Part shown: positions 6,561 through 15,230 of the stretch, in pieces | Layout: each line of letters starts with the position of its first letter | How positions within the stretch are numbered: position 1 is the first letter of the stretch | From: Ruminococcus sp. UBA3767 | Lineage (GTDB): Bacteria > Bacillota > Clostridia > Oscillospirales > Ruminococcaceae | DNA length: 26,170 nucleotides | Assembly: GCA_002371625.1 (NCBI GenBank) | Contig: DFFV01000021.1 | Span: forward strand, 1 to 26,170 | Direction of reading: 5' to 3' | Translations under genes and position numbers: made by a program | Notes under the pieces: model-generated | What the model saw: only the letters and a program-made list of their open reading frames with translations | The model's database searches: none | Told to the model about the DNA's origin: nothing

Positions 6561-8009
6561 ATGAAACTTTACGAATTGATGAAAGGGATCGCTCAGGTCA
6601 CCATACCCGACTGTGAGATCAGCGGAGTGACCGGCGATACAAGAAGCGAGATAAAACAGGGCATGATGTTCGTTTGCATCAAGGGCAACACCTTTGACGG
6701 ACATGATGCGGCAAAGGATATGATAGCCAAGGGCTGCAGCGTAGTTGTCTGTGAGCGTGATCTGGGACTTGAAAACCAGATAATCGTTGAGGACACAAGA
6801 ACGGCTTATCCGCTGATATGTGCTAAGTGGTTCGATGATCCGCAGAAAAAGCTGAAGCTTATCGGCGTTACCGGCACAAACGGCAAAACCACTATCACTA
6901 CGATGATAAAAAAGGTGCTCAGCTCGTTTGGCTGCAAGGTCGGCCTTATAGGCACCTGCCAGAACGAGATAGGCGACAGCATCTATCCTACATCAAGAAC
7001 TACGCCCGAGCCTTATGACCTTTATGAGCTGTTCAGCAAAATGGTCGAGGCAGGCTGCGAGTATGCGGTCATGGAGGTATCCTCGCAGGGACTGGAGCAA
7101 AAGCGTGTTGCTGCGTGCAGATATGAGGTGGGTATTTTTACAAATCTCACACAGGATCACCTTGATGTCCACGGAACTATGGAGAATTACTATCAGGCTA
7201 AAAAGGAGCTTTTCAGCCTTTCTGATACGGCTATAATCAACTGCGATGATGAGTACGGCAGAAGATACATAAAGGAGGTTGAGTGCCCCGTTAAGACATA
7301 CTCGGTAGGCTCGGCCGCTGACTTTATGGCTGATGACGTTCTGCTGTGCGCAAGCGGTGTAAAGTATGTTTTCTCCGATGGCAAGCAGAAAAGGAACGTT
7401 ACCTTTGGTATGCCGGGACTGTTCAACGTTTCAAACTCGCTGGCTGTTATTGCCTGCCTTGAAACGCTGGGATATGACGTTGACAAGACGATAAAGGCAC
7501 TGGCAGGAGTAGGCGGTGTAAGAGGCAGAGCCGAGATAGTTCCTACACACAGGGATTTTACGGTGATATGCGATTATGCGCACACGCCGGACGCACTTGT
7601 GAATGTGCTCAAAGCAATAAAGGAAAGCTCAACAGGAAAGGTGAAATGCCTTTTTGGCTGCGGCGGAAACAGAGATGCTACCAAGCGTCCGCTGATGGCT
7701 GCGGCTGCTGCGGACAATTCGGATTTTCTTATAGTGACCTCGGATAACCCGAGAAACGAGGATCCCGAGGAGATAATCAAGGATATCCTTGTGGGACTTG
7801 AAGGTAAGGATACCCCGTATATAACCATCTGCGACAGGAGAGAGGCTATACACTGGGCAGTAAAGAATGCCGAAAAGGACGATATCATCGTGCTTGCCGG
7901 AAAGGGACACGAGGATTATCAGATACTTGCAGGCGGAGTAAAGATACATTTTGACGAGCGTGAGGTCGTTTCACAGGCGCTTGAGGAGCTTGCAAAAGAG
8001 GGAAGATAA
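6561..8009 (+). CDS. murE: MurE, UDP-MurNAc-L-Ala-D-Glu : meso-diaminopimelate ligase
   Basis: Cytoplasmic ATP-dependent ligase that adds the third residue to the peptidoglycan stem peptide. In 482 residues it shows the Mur ligase P-loop GTNGKTT (105-111), the probable carbamylated lysine K214 in YYQAKKELF, the HGTMENY region, and the C-terminal DNPRNEDP motif (395-402). The Arg in DNPR is the family marker for meso-diaminopimelate as substrate; lysine-adding enzymes have a different residue there. This predicts a DAP-type cell wall. The ribosome binding site GGGGAAGG precedes ATG 6561, 41 nt after the PBP stop. Confidence 0.97.
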   Translation: MKLYELMKGIAQVTIPDCEISGVTGDTRSEIKQGMMFVCIKGNTFDGHDAAKDMIAKGCSVVVCERDLGLENQIIVEDTRTAYPLICAKWFDDPQKKLKLIGVTGTNGKTTITTMIKKVLSSFGCKVGLIGTCQNEIGDSIYPTSRTTPEPYDLYELFSKMVEAGCEYAVMEVSSQGLEQKRVAACRYEVGIFTNLTQDHLDVHGTMENYYQAKKELFSLSDTAIINCDDEYGRRYIKEVECPVKTYSVGSAADFMADDVLLCASGVKYVFSDGKQKRNVTFGMPGLFNVSNSLAVIACLETLGYDVDKTIKALAGVGGVRGRAEIVPTHRDFTVICDYAHTPDALVNVLKAIKESSTGKVKCLFGCGGNRDATKRPLMAAAAADNSDFLIVTSDNPRNEDPEEIIKDILVGLEGKDTPYITICDRREAIHWAVKNAEKDDIIVLAGKGHEDYQILAGGVKIHFDEREVVSQALEELAKEGR

Positions 8010-8044
8010 GGCAGGACAAAACACGGTTTAGGAGTGACTTGCAA

Positions 8045-9400
8045 ATGGAGCAGATGAAGCTGTCAGAGATCGTTGCAGCGGTCAGGGGAAGCTATGGCTA
8101 CCCTGCGGATGTGATGATAGATAATATCTCTACGGACACAAGGACTATCACCGAGGGCTCGGTTTTCCTTGCGCTGAAGGGAGCACGTTTTGACGGACAC
8201 GATTTCGCCGCCAAGGCTATGGAGCTTGGTGCGCAGGCTGTTATAACTGAAAGAGCTGTTGAGGGAGCAAGGTGCATAATAGTCGATTCGACTGCGCAGG
8301 CGCTGCTGGATGTTGCGGGCTACTACCGTGATAAGTTCGATATACCTCTGGTGGGAGTTACCGGAAGCGTAGGAAAGACGACCACAAAGGATATGATATC
8401 GCTTGTGGTCGCAAGAAAATACAAAACGCTCAAAACCCAGGGCAATCTCAATAACGAGATAGGTATGCCAAAGACGCTTCTGGGACTTGATAAGGATACG
8501 CAGGCTGCGGTCATTGAAATGGGAATGAGCGCAAGAGGCGAAATATCAAGAATGTCTATGAGCTGCAAGCCGACCGTTTGCGTTATAACCAACATCGGTG
8601 TTTCGCACATTGAAAAGCTCGGCTCGCAGGAGAATATACTTGCCGCTAAGCTGGAGATACTTGACGGCGCAAAGCAGGGCGCACCGCTGGTGCTGAATAT
8701 GGACGATAAGTTCCTGGCGAACGCTGAGGTGCACGGGCTGAGAAAGGTCTATTATTACAGCGTTAAGGATAAGAACTGCGATGTTTATGCGGAAAATATC
8801 CTCAACCGTGACAACGGCGTTGACTTTGATATATGCTACGGAAAACAGGTCGTGCGTGCAAGGCTCAACTGCATCGGTGTGCATAACGTTAAAAACGCAC
8901 TCGCAGCTTTCTGCGTGGGACTTGCGCTGGATGTTCCCGTTGATGAGATACTTGTGGGCATAGAGAGCTTCCGTCCCGAAGGACTGAGGCAGAATATTAC
9001 ATATAAAAACGGTGTCAGCTTTGTGGTGGACTGCTACAATGCAGCGCCCGATTCGATGAGGTCGAGCCTTTCTATGCTGGATCAGGTGGAAACGGACGGT
9101 ATGCGCTACTGCGTGCTGGCTGATATGCTGGAGCTTGGCGAAAGGAGCGCAGAGTTCCACAAGAAAGTAGGAGAATATGTTGCACGCTCAAACGCCGACA
9201 GGCTTTACTGCTACGGCGAGCTTGCAAGAAATTACATAATCGGCGCTGTCGAGAACGGATTTGACAAGAGCCGCTGTATGCATTTTTCCGATAGGGATGA
9301 GCTTGCCGAATACCTTAAAGGAAAGCTGCAAAAAGGCGATTCGGTGCTTTTGAAAGGAAGCAGGGGAATGGCGCTGGAGGAGGTCTTCAAGGCTATCTGA
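8045..9400 (+). CDS. murF: MurF, UDP-MurNAc-tripeptide : D-Ala-D-Ala ligase
   Basis: Last cytoplasmic Mur ligase, joining D-Ala-D-Ala to the tripeptide to complete UDP-MurNAc-pentapeptide. The 451-residue protein has the P-loop GSVGKTT (107-113), a typical KTQGNLNNEIGMP segment after it, the conserved EMGMSARGEI, and the C-terminal LKGSRGMALE near the end. I place the start at ATG 8045, 8 nt after AGGAGTG. The in-frame TTG at 8039 lies too close to that site. It directly follows murE, as in most dcw clusters. Confidence 0.96.
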   Translation: MEQMKLSEIVAAVRGSYGYPADVMIDNISTDTRTITEGSVFLALKGARFDGHDFAAKAMELGAQAVITERAVEGARCIIVDSTAQALLDVAGYYRDKFDIPLVGVTGSVGKTTTKDMISLVVARKYKTLKTQGNLNNEIGMPKTLLGLDKDTQAAVIEMGMSARGEISRMSMSCKPTVCVITNIGVSHIEKLGSQENILAAKLEILDGAKQGAPLVLNMDDKFLANAEVHGLRKVYYYSVKDKNCDVYAENILNRDNGVDFDICYGKQVVRARLNCIGVHNVKNALAAFCVGLALDVPVDEILVGIESFRPEGLRQNITYKNGVSFVVDCYNAAPDSMRSSLSMLDQVETDGMRYCVLADMLELGERSAEFHKKVGEYVARSNADRLYCYGELARNYIIGAVENGFDKSRCMHFSDRDELAEYLKGKLQKGDSVLLKGSRGMALEEVFKAI

Positions 9401-9434
9401 ATATTACACCCTTACGCAAAGGAGTGCTGCTGAG

Positions 9435-10481
9435 ATGAACTGGCAGGTGCAAAGTATCATCCTTATTTCCGAGCTTGCCGCAGGAGCGGTGCTCTTTCGC
9501 TTTTTTATACCTTTTTTCAGGCGTGTAAAAACAGGAAGGTTTGACCTGTATATCGGCGACAGATTCAAAAAGGACGGCTCAGAGCCGAAGTTTGCGGGGC
9601 TTGTGATGGCACTTGTTATGCTGATAGGGATAGTTATCACTATCGTGGGAATGAGGTCATCAGAGGAGCTCAGCGGCAGCAGGGAAGCGCTGACACAGGG
9701 CTATATCGCTGCGGCTGCGGTGGTGCTGCTGATAACGGCAACAGGGCTGACGGACGATTATAATAAGGAAACCAAACGAGGCATAGGACTGAAAAAAAGC
9801 GTGGTGGTCATCATTGAGCTTGTCGTGTGCCTTGGATTTTCATATATACTGACTAAATCAGGAATGGCAGACACAAAATTGCTGCTGCCTTTCCATATCG
9901 GAAATGTTGAACTTGGGTTTATATTTTATCCATTGACAGCGGTGCTGATGACTGTTATAATAAATCTGACGGAGCTGCATGATTGTCCCGGCGGAGTTAC
10001 AGAATATGGCTGCGATGGGCTTTGCGCAATGACGGCGATGATGTTTTCGCTGGCGTGTGCAGGTGCGTGTGCTATGTACCGCTGGCTTGAAATGCCGCAG
10101 ATGCTTGCGGTGATAACGGCAGGATGCTGCTCGGCTTACATGATATTCGGGATAAGCCCTGCCAAGATGTACCTCGGACAATCGGGAAGCAGATTTCTGG
10201 GTGCTATGCTGGCAGTTATAACGGTAACGACCAATATGCCGCTGGTCTTTTTGTGCTCGGGGATAGTTCTTGTTGCAGAGGGCGTTTGCACGCTCGTGGG
10301 ACATCTCGTTTTCAGGCACAAAAAACAGCTTTTATTCAAGGGGCTGACGCTTCACGGGCATCTTCGCAGCAGAGGCTGGGGAGATTACAGGATAATGGCG
10401 GTCAGCTCGGTGGTCACGCTTATCGGTTCGGCTGGGCTGTTTGCCTATGCCTCCTATGCGGACGGTATTATTATCAGATAA
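9435..10481 (+). CDS. mraY: Divergent MraY-like phospho-N-acetylmuramoyl-pentapeptide transferase
   Basis: The position after murF, about ten hydrophobic segments and overall alignment make this the cluster's MraY, the integral membrane enzyme that moves phospho-MurNAc-pentapeptide to undecaprenyl phosphate to make lipid I. The 348-residue length is normal. Conserved parts are D107-D108 in GLTDDYNK and NLT at 177-179. Several hallmark motifs are changed. The usual GTPTMGG is DGSEPKFAG. NLTDGLDGL has become NLTELHD followed by an insert of about 12 residues before DGLC (194-197). The normally invariant GD-x-GS is GQSGS, with Q249 replacing the third essential Asp. The HHH-FELKGW loop reads LHGHLRSRGW, losing the middle His (G308). 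It may be an active variant, a repurposed homologue, or partly inactive. Confidence 0.75.
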   Translation: MNWQVQSIILISELAAGAVLFRFFIPFFRRVKTGRFDLYIGDRFKKDGSEPKFAGLVMALVMLIGIVITIVGMRSSEELSGSREALTQGYIAAAAVVLLITATGLTDDYNKETKRGIGLKKSVVVIIELVVCLGFSYILTKSGMADTKLLLPFHIGNVELGFIFYPLTAVLMTVIINLTELHDCPGGVTEYGCDGLCAMTAMMFSLACAGACAMYRWLEMPQMLAVITAGCCSAYMIFGISPAKMYLGQSGSRFLGAMLAVITVTTNMPLVFLCSGIVLVAEGVCTLVGHLVFRHKKQLLFKGLTLHGHLRSRGWGDYRIMAVSSVVTLIGSAGLFAYASYADGIIIR

Positions 10482-10533
10482 CTTCGGGGTAAGATATATA
10501 GAATTTGTGTAAGGATCATTGGGAGGAAGTAAC

Positions 10534-11757
10534 TTGGCTGATAAAACGGTAGAAGGCAAAAATGTCAATTACTATGACGAAAAGCCATATCATCCGCCTG
10601 TTGCACAGGCGAGAAAAAAACTAAATTTGCGGCTGATATTCACGGAGATAGATAAGTCGTTCTTTGCGCTGGTAATGGCGCTGATGGTCTTCGGACTGGT
10701 CATGATGTTCTCGGCTTCCTACGGCTGGGGACTTGCAGAGATGGGCGACGGTACCTATTACCTGAAAAGGCAGGCTTTCGCAGGCGGTATCGGTCTTGTG
10801 CTGATGCTGATACTTTCGCTGGTGGATTATCACTTCTTCCAGAATACAGGAATAGTTTATCTGGGATTTGTGGTCGTTTTCGGAGTGTGCATAGCCACGC
10901 TGTTCATAGGTACGGAAACGGCGAACGCAAGGCGCTGGATAGATTTCGGCTTTATCCAGTTCCAGCCCTCAGAGCTGCTGAAGGTCACGTTCATACTTGT
11001 TTTTGCCTACATAATGGCGGTCAATTTCCCTAAGTTCAAGAGCTGGAAATACAGCGTTATGCCGTTCGTTATCATTATGGGAATGGTAGCAGGCGTGCTT
11101 ATGCTGCAAAGACACATGTCGGCTGTTGTGCTTATCGGTGTTATAGGGCTGGGGATGATGTATGTCAGCGGAATGCCGGGAAAGACTTTTGCGAGGTTCA
11201 TTCTGTTCATCATAGTCGCCGGTGCGCTTTTCCTTGCGCTGAGAATGATGTTCGGCGGCTCGGGATTTTCATACATCACCGAAAGGATACAGAGCTGGAA
11301 AAACCCCGAGGGCGATCCGCAAGGCTCGACCTGGCAGACATATCAGTCGCTGCTGGCAATAGGCTCGGGCGGCTGGAACGGACTTGGCTTTGGTGAATCA
11401 AGGCAGAAGTTCCTTTACCTGCCCGAATCGCACAACGACTTTGTCTTCTCGATAGTCTGCGAGGAGCTGGGATTTATAGGTGCGATGGTCGTGGTGCTTT
11501 TATTTGTGATGTTCATGATAAAGGGCTTCCATATTGCAAACCATGCAAACGACAGGTTCGGTACGCTCGTTGCTACGGGCATCACGATACAGATAGGATC
11601 GCAGGCATTTTTGAACATAATGGTCGCTTGCAATGCGTTCCCGAACACGGGCGTTGCGCTGCCGTTTTTCAGCTACGGAGGTACTGCGCTGATGATACAG
11701 CTTGCCGAAATGGGTATTATGCTCAATATTTCAAGGCAGGCGCACATGAAGAAATAA
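10534..11757 (+). CDS. ftsW: FtsW, SEDS-family septal peptidoglycan glycosyltransferase
   Basis: Multi-pass membrane enzyme that polymerises lipid II at the septum together with the class B PBP. The 407-residue product has about ten membrane segments and the SEDS signatures NARRWIDFGFIQFQPSEL, PESHNDFVFSIVCEELG with the likely catalytic D302, and NTGVALPFFSYGGTALM. A hydrophilic N-terminal tail of about 40 residues precedes the first membrane segment. I start it at TTG 10534 because GGGAGG (10521-10526) is 7 nt upstream; the longer frame starting at TTG 10519 would put that site inside the gene. murD, which often lies between mraY and ftsW, is absent here. Confidence 0.95.
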   Translation: MADKTVEGKNVNYYDEKPYHPPVAQARKKLNLRLIFTEIDKSFFALVMALMVFGLVMMFSASYGWGLAEMGDGTYYLKRQAFAGGIGLVLMLILSLVDYHFFQNTGIVYLGFVVVFGVCIATLFIGTETANARRWIDFGFIQFQPSELLKVTFILVFAYIMAVNFPKFKSWKYSVMPFVIIMGMVAGVLMLQRHMSAVVLIGVIGLGMMYVSGMPGKTFARFILFIIVAGALFLALRMMFGGSGFSYITERIQSWKNPEGDPQGSTWQTYQSLLAIGSGGWNGLGFGESRQKFLYLPESHNDFVFSIVCEELGFIGAMVVVLLFVMFMIKGFHIANHANDRFGTLVATGITIQIGSQAFLNIMVACNAFPNTGVALPFFSYGGTALMIQLAEMGIMLNISRQAHMKK

Positions 11758-11823
11758 AAAGAACAAGAGGATAAAGCAGGGGACGTATAAATATAATTTT
11801 CTACGGAAACGGAGCTGCTTGAT

Positions 11824-12954
11824 ATGTACAGGGTATTGCTTGCAGGCGGAGGTACGGCAGGTCATGTCAACCCGGCGCTTGCTATTGCAGAGATAATCAA
11901 GGATAAATATCCCGATACCGAGTTCTGCTTTGCGGGAAATCCCGATAAGATAGAGGCGGAGCTGGTGAAAAAGGCAGGCTATAAATTCGAGCCTGTTCGC
12001 ATAGAGGGCTTTCAAAGACATCTCAGTGCGGAAAATATCAAAAGAAATCTCAAGGCGGCAGGCTACCTGATGAAGTCGGGAAAGACCTGCAAAAGCATCA
12101 TAAAAAGATTCAAGCCCGATCTTGTTGTGGGAACGGGCGGTTATGTTTCGGGACCGGTGGTGAGAGCTGCCGCAAAAATGGGCATAAAGACCGCAGTCCA
12201 CGAGCAGAACGCTTATGCCGGCGTGACTAACAAGCTGCTTTCAAAGCACGCTGACGTTGTTATGCTGAGCGTAAAGGAAGCTGAAAAGTATTTTGAAAAA
12301 GCTAAGAAGGTCGTTGTTACGGGATTGCCTGTGAGAAAATCTTTTGCCGGCATTTCCAAGCAGGAAGCGAGAAAACAGCTGGGCTTTGACGAGGATACCG
12401 TGTGCGTGCTCTCGGCAGGAGGAAGCCTCGGTTCGCTGACGATAAACAACTATGTTGCGTACCTTCTTGAATATTATCAGAAAAACAATATAAAAGTGAA
12501 CCATATACACTCGTATGGTACTTATAAAGAATACAAAGACTATGTAAAGACTCTTGCGGATAAGGGAGTCGATGTGAAGAACGACCCTCACAGAATAGTT
12601 GAGAGCTATGTGAATATGCCCGTTGCAATGGCTGCCTGCGACCTGGTGATAACTCGCTGCGGTGCAGGTGCGCTTACAGAGATAGAAGCAATAGGCAGAG
12701 CCGCTGTTATGATACCTTCGCCGATGGTCGCTGAGAACCATCAGTATTATAACGGAATGGTGCTGCAAAATGCAGGGGCAGGTGTGGTCATAGAAGAAAA
12801 GAATCTCTCAAAGGAGCTTTTTATCAAAACGGTCATGGATTATATAAACGATCCGCAGAAGCTGAAAACGGCTTCGGAAAATGCGGCTAAGCTTCATATA
12901 GGTGACACGAGGGAAAGGATCATGCAGGCGCTGGATGAGCTGCTTGCAAGGTGA
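11824..12954 (+). CDS. murG: MurG, UDP-GlcNAc : lipid I N-acetylglucosaminyltransferase
   Basis: Peripheral membrane GT28 glycosyltransferase that adds GlcNAc to lipid I to give lipid II on the inner face of the membrane. In 376 residues the glycine-rich lipid-binding loop GGGTAGHV (8-15) opens the N-terminal Rossmann domain. VGTGGYVSGPV and HEQNAYAGVTNKLL follow. The C-terminal UDP-GlcNAc domain has AGGSLGSLTINN and TRCGAGALTEIEAIG, then AENHQYYNG. No key residue appears lost. It follows ftsW after 66 nt and precedes the unknown membrane protein at 12980. Confidence 0.96.
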   Translation: MYRVLLAGGGTAGHVNPALAIAEIIKDKYPDTEFCFAGNPDKIEAELVKKAGYKFEPVRIEGFQRHLSAENIKRNLKAAGYLMKSGKTCKSIIKRFKPDLVVGTGGYVSGPVVRAAAKMGIKTAVHEQNAYAGVTNKLLSKHADVVMLSVKEAEKYFEKAKKVVVTGLPVRKSFAGISKQEARKQLGFDEDTVCVLSAGGSLGSLTINNYVAYLLEYYQKNNIKVNHIHSYGTYKEYKDYVKTLADKGVDVKNDPHRIVESYVNMPVAMAACDLVITRCGAGALTEIEAIGRAAVMIPSPMVAENHQYYNGMVLQNAGAGVVIEEKNLSKELFIKTVMDYINDPQKLKTASENAAKLHIGDTRERIMQALDELLAR

Positions 12955-12979
12955 TGAGTTAAGCTGAGAGGACTAATAA

Positions 12980-13891
12980 ATGGCGAAGAAAAAGAAAAGT
13001 GATCCCACACGGGGAGATATGGACAGCATAAGGCTGCCCAACAGGAAAGAGATTTACTCGCTGAATACCCCTAAGCACAGGGGCTTGGCAATAAACCAGT
13101 ATGCAGAATCACTGTTTTCAAAGGATGACGGGTATCATCAGGGGAAGTTTGAAAGAGCGATACATTATGAAGATCCTGCGATGAACCTGAACGATCCCAG
13201 GCTGGACGCTGAGGATGAGCAGGAGGAAGATTTCAGCGACTTCAACGCAAGAGAGGTACCCAAGGCTACGGGACTTAACCGTGGCGTAAAGCTGGGCAGC
13301 CAGTATGTTAAGAAAAAGACTATCGTTATATGGTGCGTGGTCGCAGTCAGCTTTCTGCTGGCGATGATGTTCGCTTTTCCGCCGATAGTGAGCGATGATG
13401 TGGACAACACGACTTCTGTTGAAAAAAACATCTTTGAGAAGATGAGCATGACCGAGCTTAAAGCCCACGCCTCGACACATTATTCGATAGGCAGCGAGAA
13501 GGCTTTCAACTCGGAGAAAAAAGAGAATTACCGCACGGTAAGACTCGCCTTCAGTGCAAAGAACCTTTCACCGTTCAAGGTGGAGATACCTAAATTCGTG
13601 CTGACAAAGATAGATCCGAGGTATTCGGATAAGGTAGCCTACATCTCAATGGCACAGACCGATAGCAAGGGTGAGCAGATACCTGTTGTTATCCCGGGAT
13701 TCAGCTCCAAGAAGTTTGAGGTGGACGTTCTGATGAACATTGAGGATATGGACAGCGAGCAGTTCAACGAGGCGGTAAGATCAATGGTGATCTCGACTGA
13801 GGGAATGAACAAGAAGGTGTTCGGTATGTCACTGAAATGCGTGCCTTCTTATGTGTTCGTATCAAACAGCATAGAGCTTGATCTCGACTGA
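12980..13891 (+). CDS. Uncharacterised bitopic membrane protein within the dcw cluster
   Basis: I do not recognise this 303-residue protein. A Lys-rich start (MAKKKKSD) opens a hydrophilic cytoplasmic region of about 110 residues. That region contains a basic segment and a strongly acidic patch (about 77-88, AEDEQEEDFSDF). One membrane helix follows (about 114-136) after a KKK stop-transfer signal, and the remaining 165 residues should lie outside the membrane. The outer part looks strand-rich (FKVEIPKFVLTKIDP, KFEVDVLMNIED) and has only one cysteine, near the C-terminus. The topology resembles FtsQ and FtsL, but there is no POTRA signature and no coiled coil. It sits between murG (25 nt away) and murA, where other Clostridia may have murC, murB or nothing. 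A role in septal wall assembly is inferred from context alone. Confidence 0.8.
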   Translation: MAKKKKSDPTRGDMDSIRLPNRKEIYSLNTPKHRGLAINQYAESLFSKDDGYHQGKFERAIHYEDPAMNLNDPRLDAEDEQEEDFSDFNAREVPKATGLNRGVKLGSQYVKKKTIVIWCVVAVSFLLAMMFAFPPIVSDDVDNTTSVEKNIFEKMSMTELKAHASTHYSIGSEKAFNSEKKENYRTVRLAFSAKNLSPFKVEIPKFVLTKIDPRYSDKVAYISMAQTDSKGEQIPVVIPGFSSKKFEVDVLMNIEDMDSEQFNEAVRSMVISTEGMNKKVFGMSLKCVPSYVFVSNSIELDLD

Positions 13892-13958
13892 CAGCTTTCA
13901 CCTGTAACATAAGCTGTGCATAAGATAAGTCAGACCTATTTTCAAGGAGTTGACGCTT

Positions 13959-15218
13959 ATGCAAAGGCTTGTTATAAGAGGAGAAAAACGTCTGTGCGGT
14001 GAGATAGCCGTTCAGGGTGCAAAAAACAGCGCCCTTGCCTTGCTGGCAGGCTGTACGCTCTGCTCGGGCGAGGTAAGGCTGAAAAACTGCCCTGCGCTGA
14101 GCGATGTTTTCGCAGCGTGCAGGATACTTAACAGACTCGGCTGCAAGAGCCGTTACAAAGACCATTGCGCCGTGATAGACGCAAGAGGTATGTGCGAATG
14201 TGCGGTGCCGGAGGAGCTGATGAGAGAAATGCGCTCATCGATAGTTTTCCTCGGGGCAGTGCTTGGCAGAAAGGGCGAGTGCGAGCTTTCTTTCCCGGGA
14301 GGGTGCGAGCTTGGACCACGGCCGATAGATATGCACCTTAGTGCCCTCAGGCAGATGGGTGCGAGGATAACCGAGGAGTACGGGGTGCTTTGCTGCGAAT
14401 GTCCGACGGGGCTGAGAGGTGCAAAGATAAGTCTGGGTTTCCCTTCGGTGGGCGCAACCGAAAACATTATGCTGGCGGCGGTGCTTGCAAAAGGCGAAAC
14501 TGTGATAACTAATGCCGCAAGAGAGCCCGAGATAACCGACCTCGGCGATTTTCTGAACTGCTGCGGTGCGAGGGTTTCGGGACACGGGACTTCAAGCATC
14601 GTTATAAGCGGTGTTGAAAGACTGCATGGCTGCGAATACGAGGTCATGCCCGACAGGATAGTTGCGGCGACCTATATGGCAGGCGCAGCGATAACGGGCG
14701 GTGAGCTTGAGCTGAAAAACGCAAGGGCAGGCGACCTTGAAGCTGTGGTGCCCGTTTTTGAGCAGATGGGCTGCCGTGTGTATACTTATGATGACAGGAT
14801 ATATATCAACAGCAAAAAGCCGCTGAGAGCGGTAAAGACGATAAGGACGATGCCCTACCCGGGATTTCCGACGGATGCGCAGGCTGTTGTAATGGCTGCG
14901 CTGACAAAGGCAAAGGGAACGAGCGTTGTTGTGGAAAATATTTTTTGCAGCCGTTACCGCCATGTCGATGAGCTGGTGAGAATGGGTGCGGATATAAAGA
15001 CGGAGGGAAAGGTCGCTGTCATAGAGGGCGTTAAAAAGCTGTACGGTGCAAGGGTGCGTGCCTGCGAATTAAGGGGCGGCGCTGCGCTTGTGCTTGCAGG
15101 GCTGGGCGCTCAGGGTGAGACTGAGGTCGAGAATATATGCTATATAGACAGGGGCTATGAGAATATAGAAAAACACCTGCGTTTGGCAGGTGCGGATATA
15201 ACAAGAGTAATGTGTTAA
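13959..15218 (+). CDS. murA: MurA, UDP-N-acetylglucosamine 1-carboxyvinyltransferase
   Basis: First committed enzyme of peptidoglycan synthesis, transferring enolpyruvate from PEP to UDP-GlcNAc in the cytoplasm. The 419-residue length is typical. K22-N23 in GAKNSALAL and the catalytic Cys C116 in PGGCELGPRPIDMHL are present, so the enzyme should be fosfomycin-sensitive by family knowledge. ATG 13959 has AAGGAG 9 nt upstream; the in-frame TTG at 13950 directly abuts that site and is less likely. Finding murA between murG and ftsQ fits Clostridia-type dcw clusters. Confidence 0.95.
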   Translation: MQRLVIRGEKRLCGEIAVQGAKNSALALLAGCTLCSGEVRLKNCPALSDVFAACRILNRLGCKSRYKDHCAVIDARGMCECAVPEELMREMRSSIVFLGAVLGRKGECELSFPGGCELGPRPIDMHLSALRQMGARITEEYGVLCCECPTGLRGAKISLGFPSVGATENIMLAAVLAKGETVITNAAREPEITDLGDFLNCCGARVSGHGTSSIVISGVERLHGCEYEVMPDRIVAATYMAGAAITGGELELKNARAGDLEAVVPVFEQMGCRVYTYDDRIYINSKKPLRAVKTIRTMPYPGFPTDAQAVVMAALTKAKGTSVVVENIFCSRYRHVDELVRMGADIKTEGKVAVIEGVKKLYGARVRACELRGGAALVLAGLGAQGETEVENICYIDRGYENIEKHLRLAGADITRVMC

Positions 15219-15230
15219 GGAACGGTAAGA

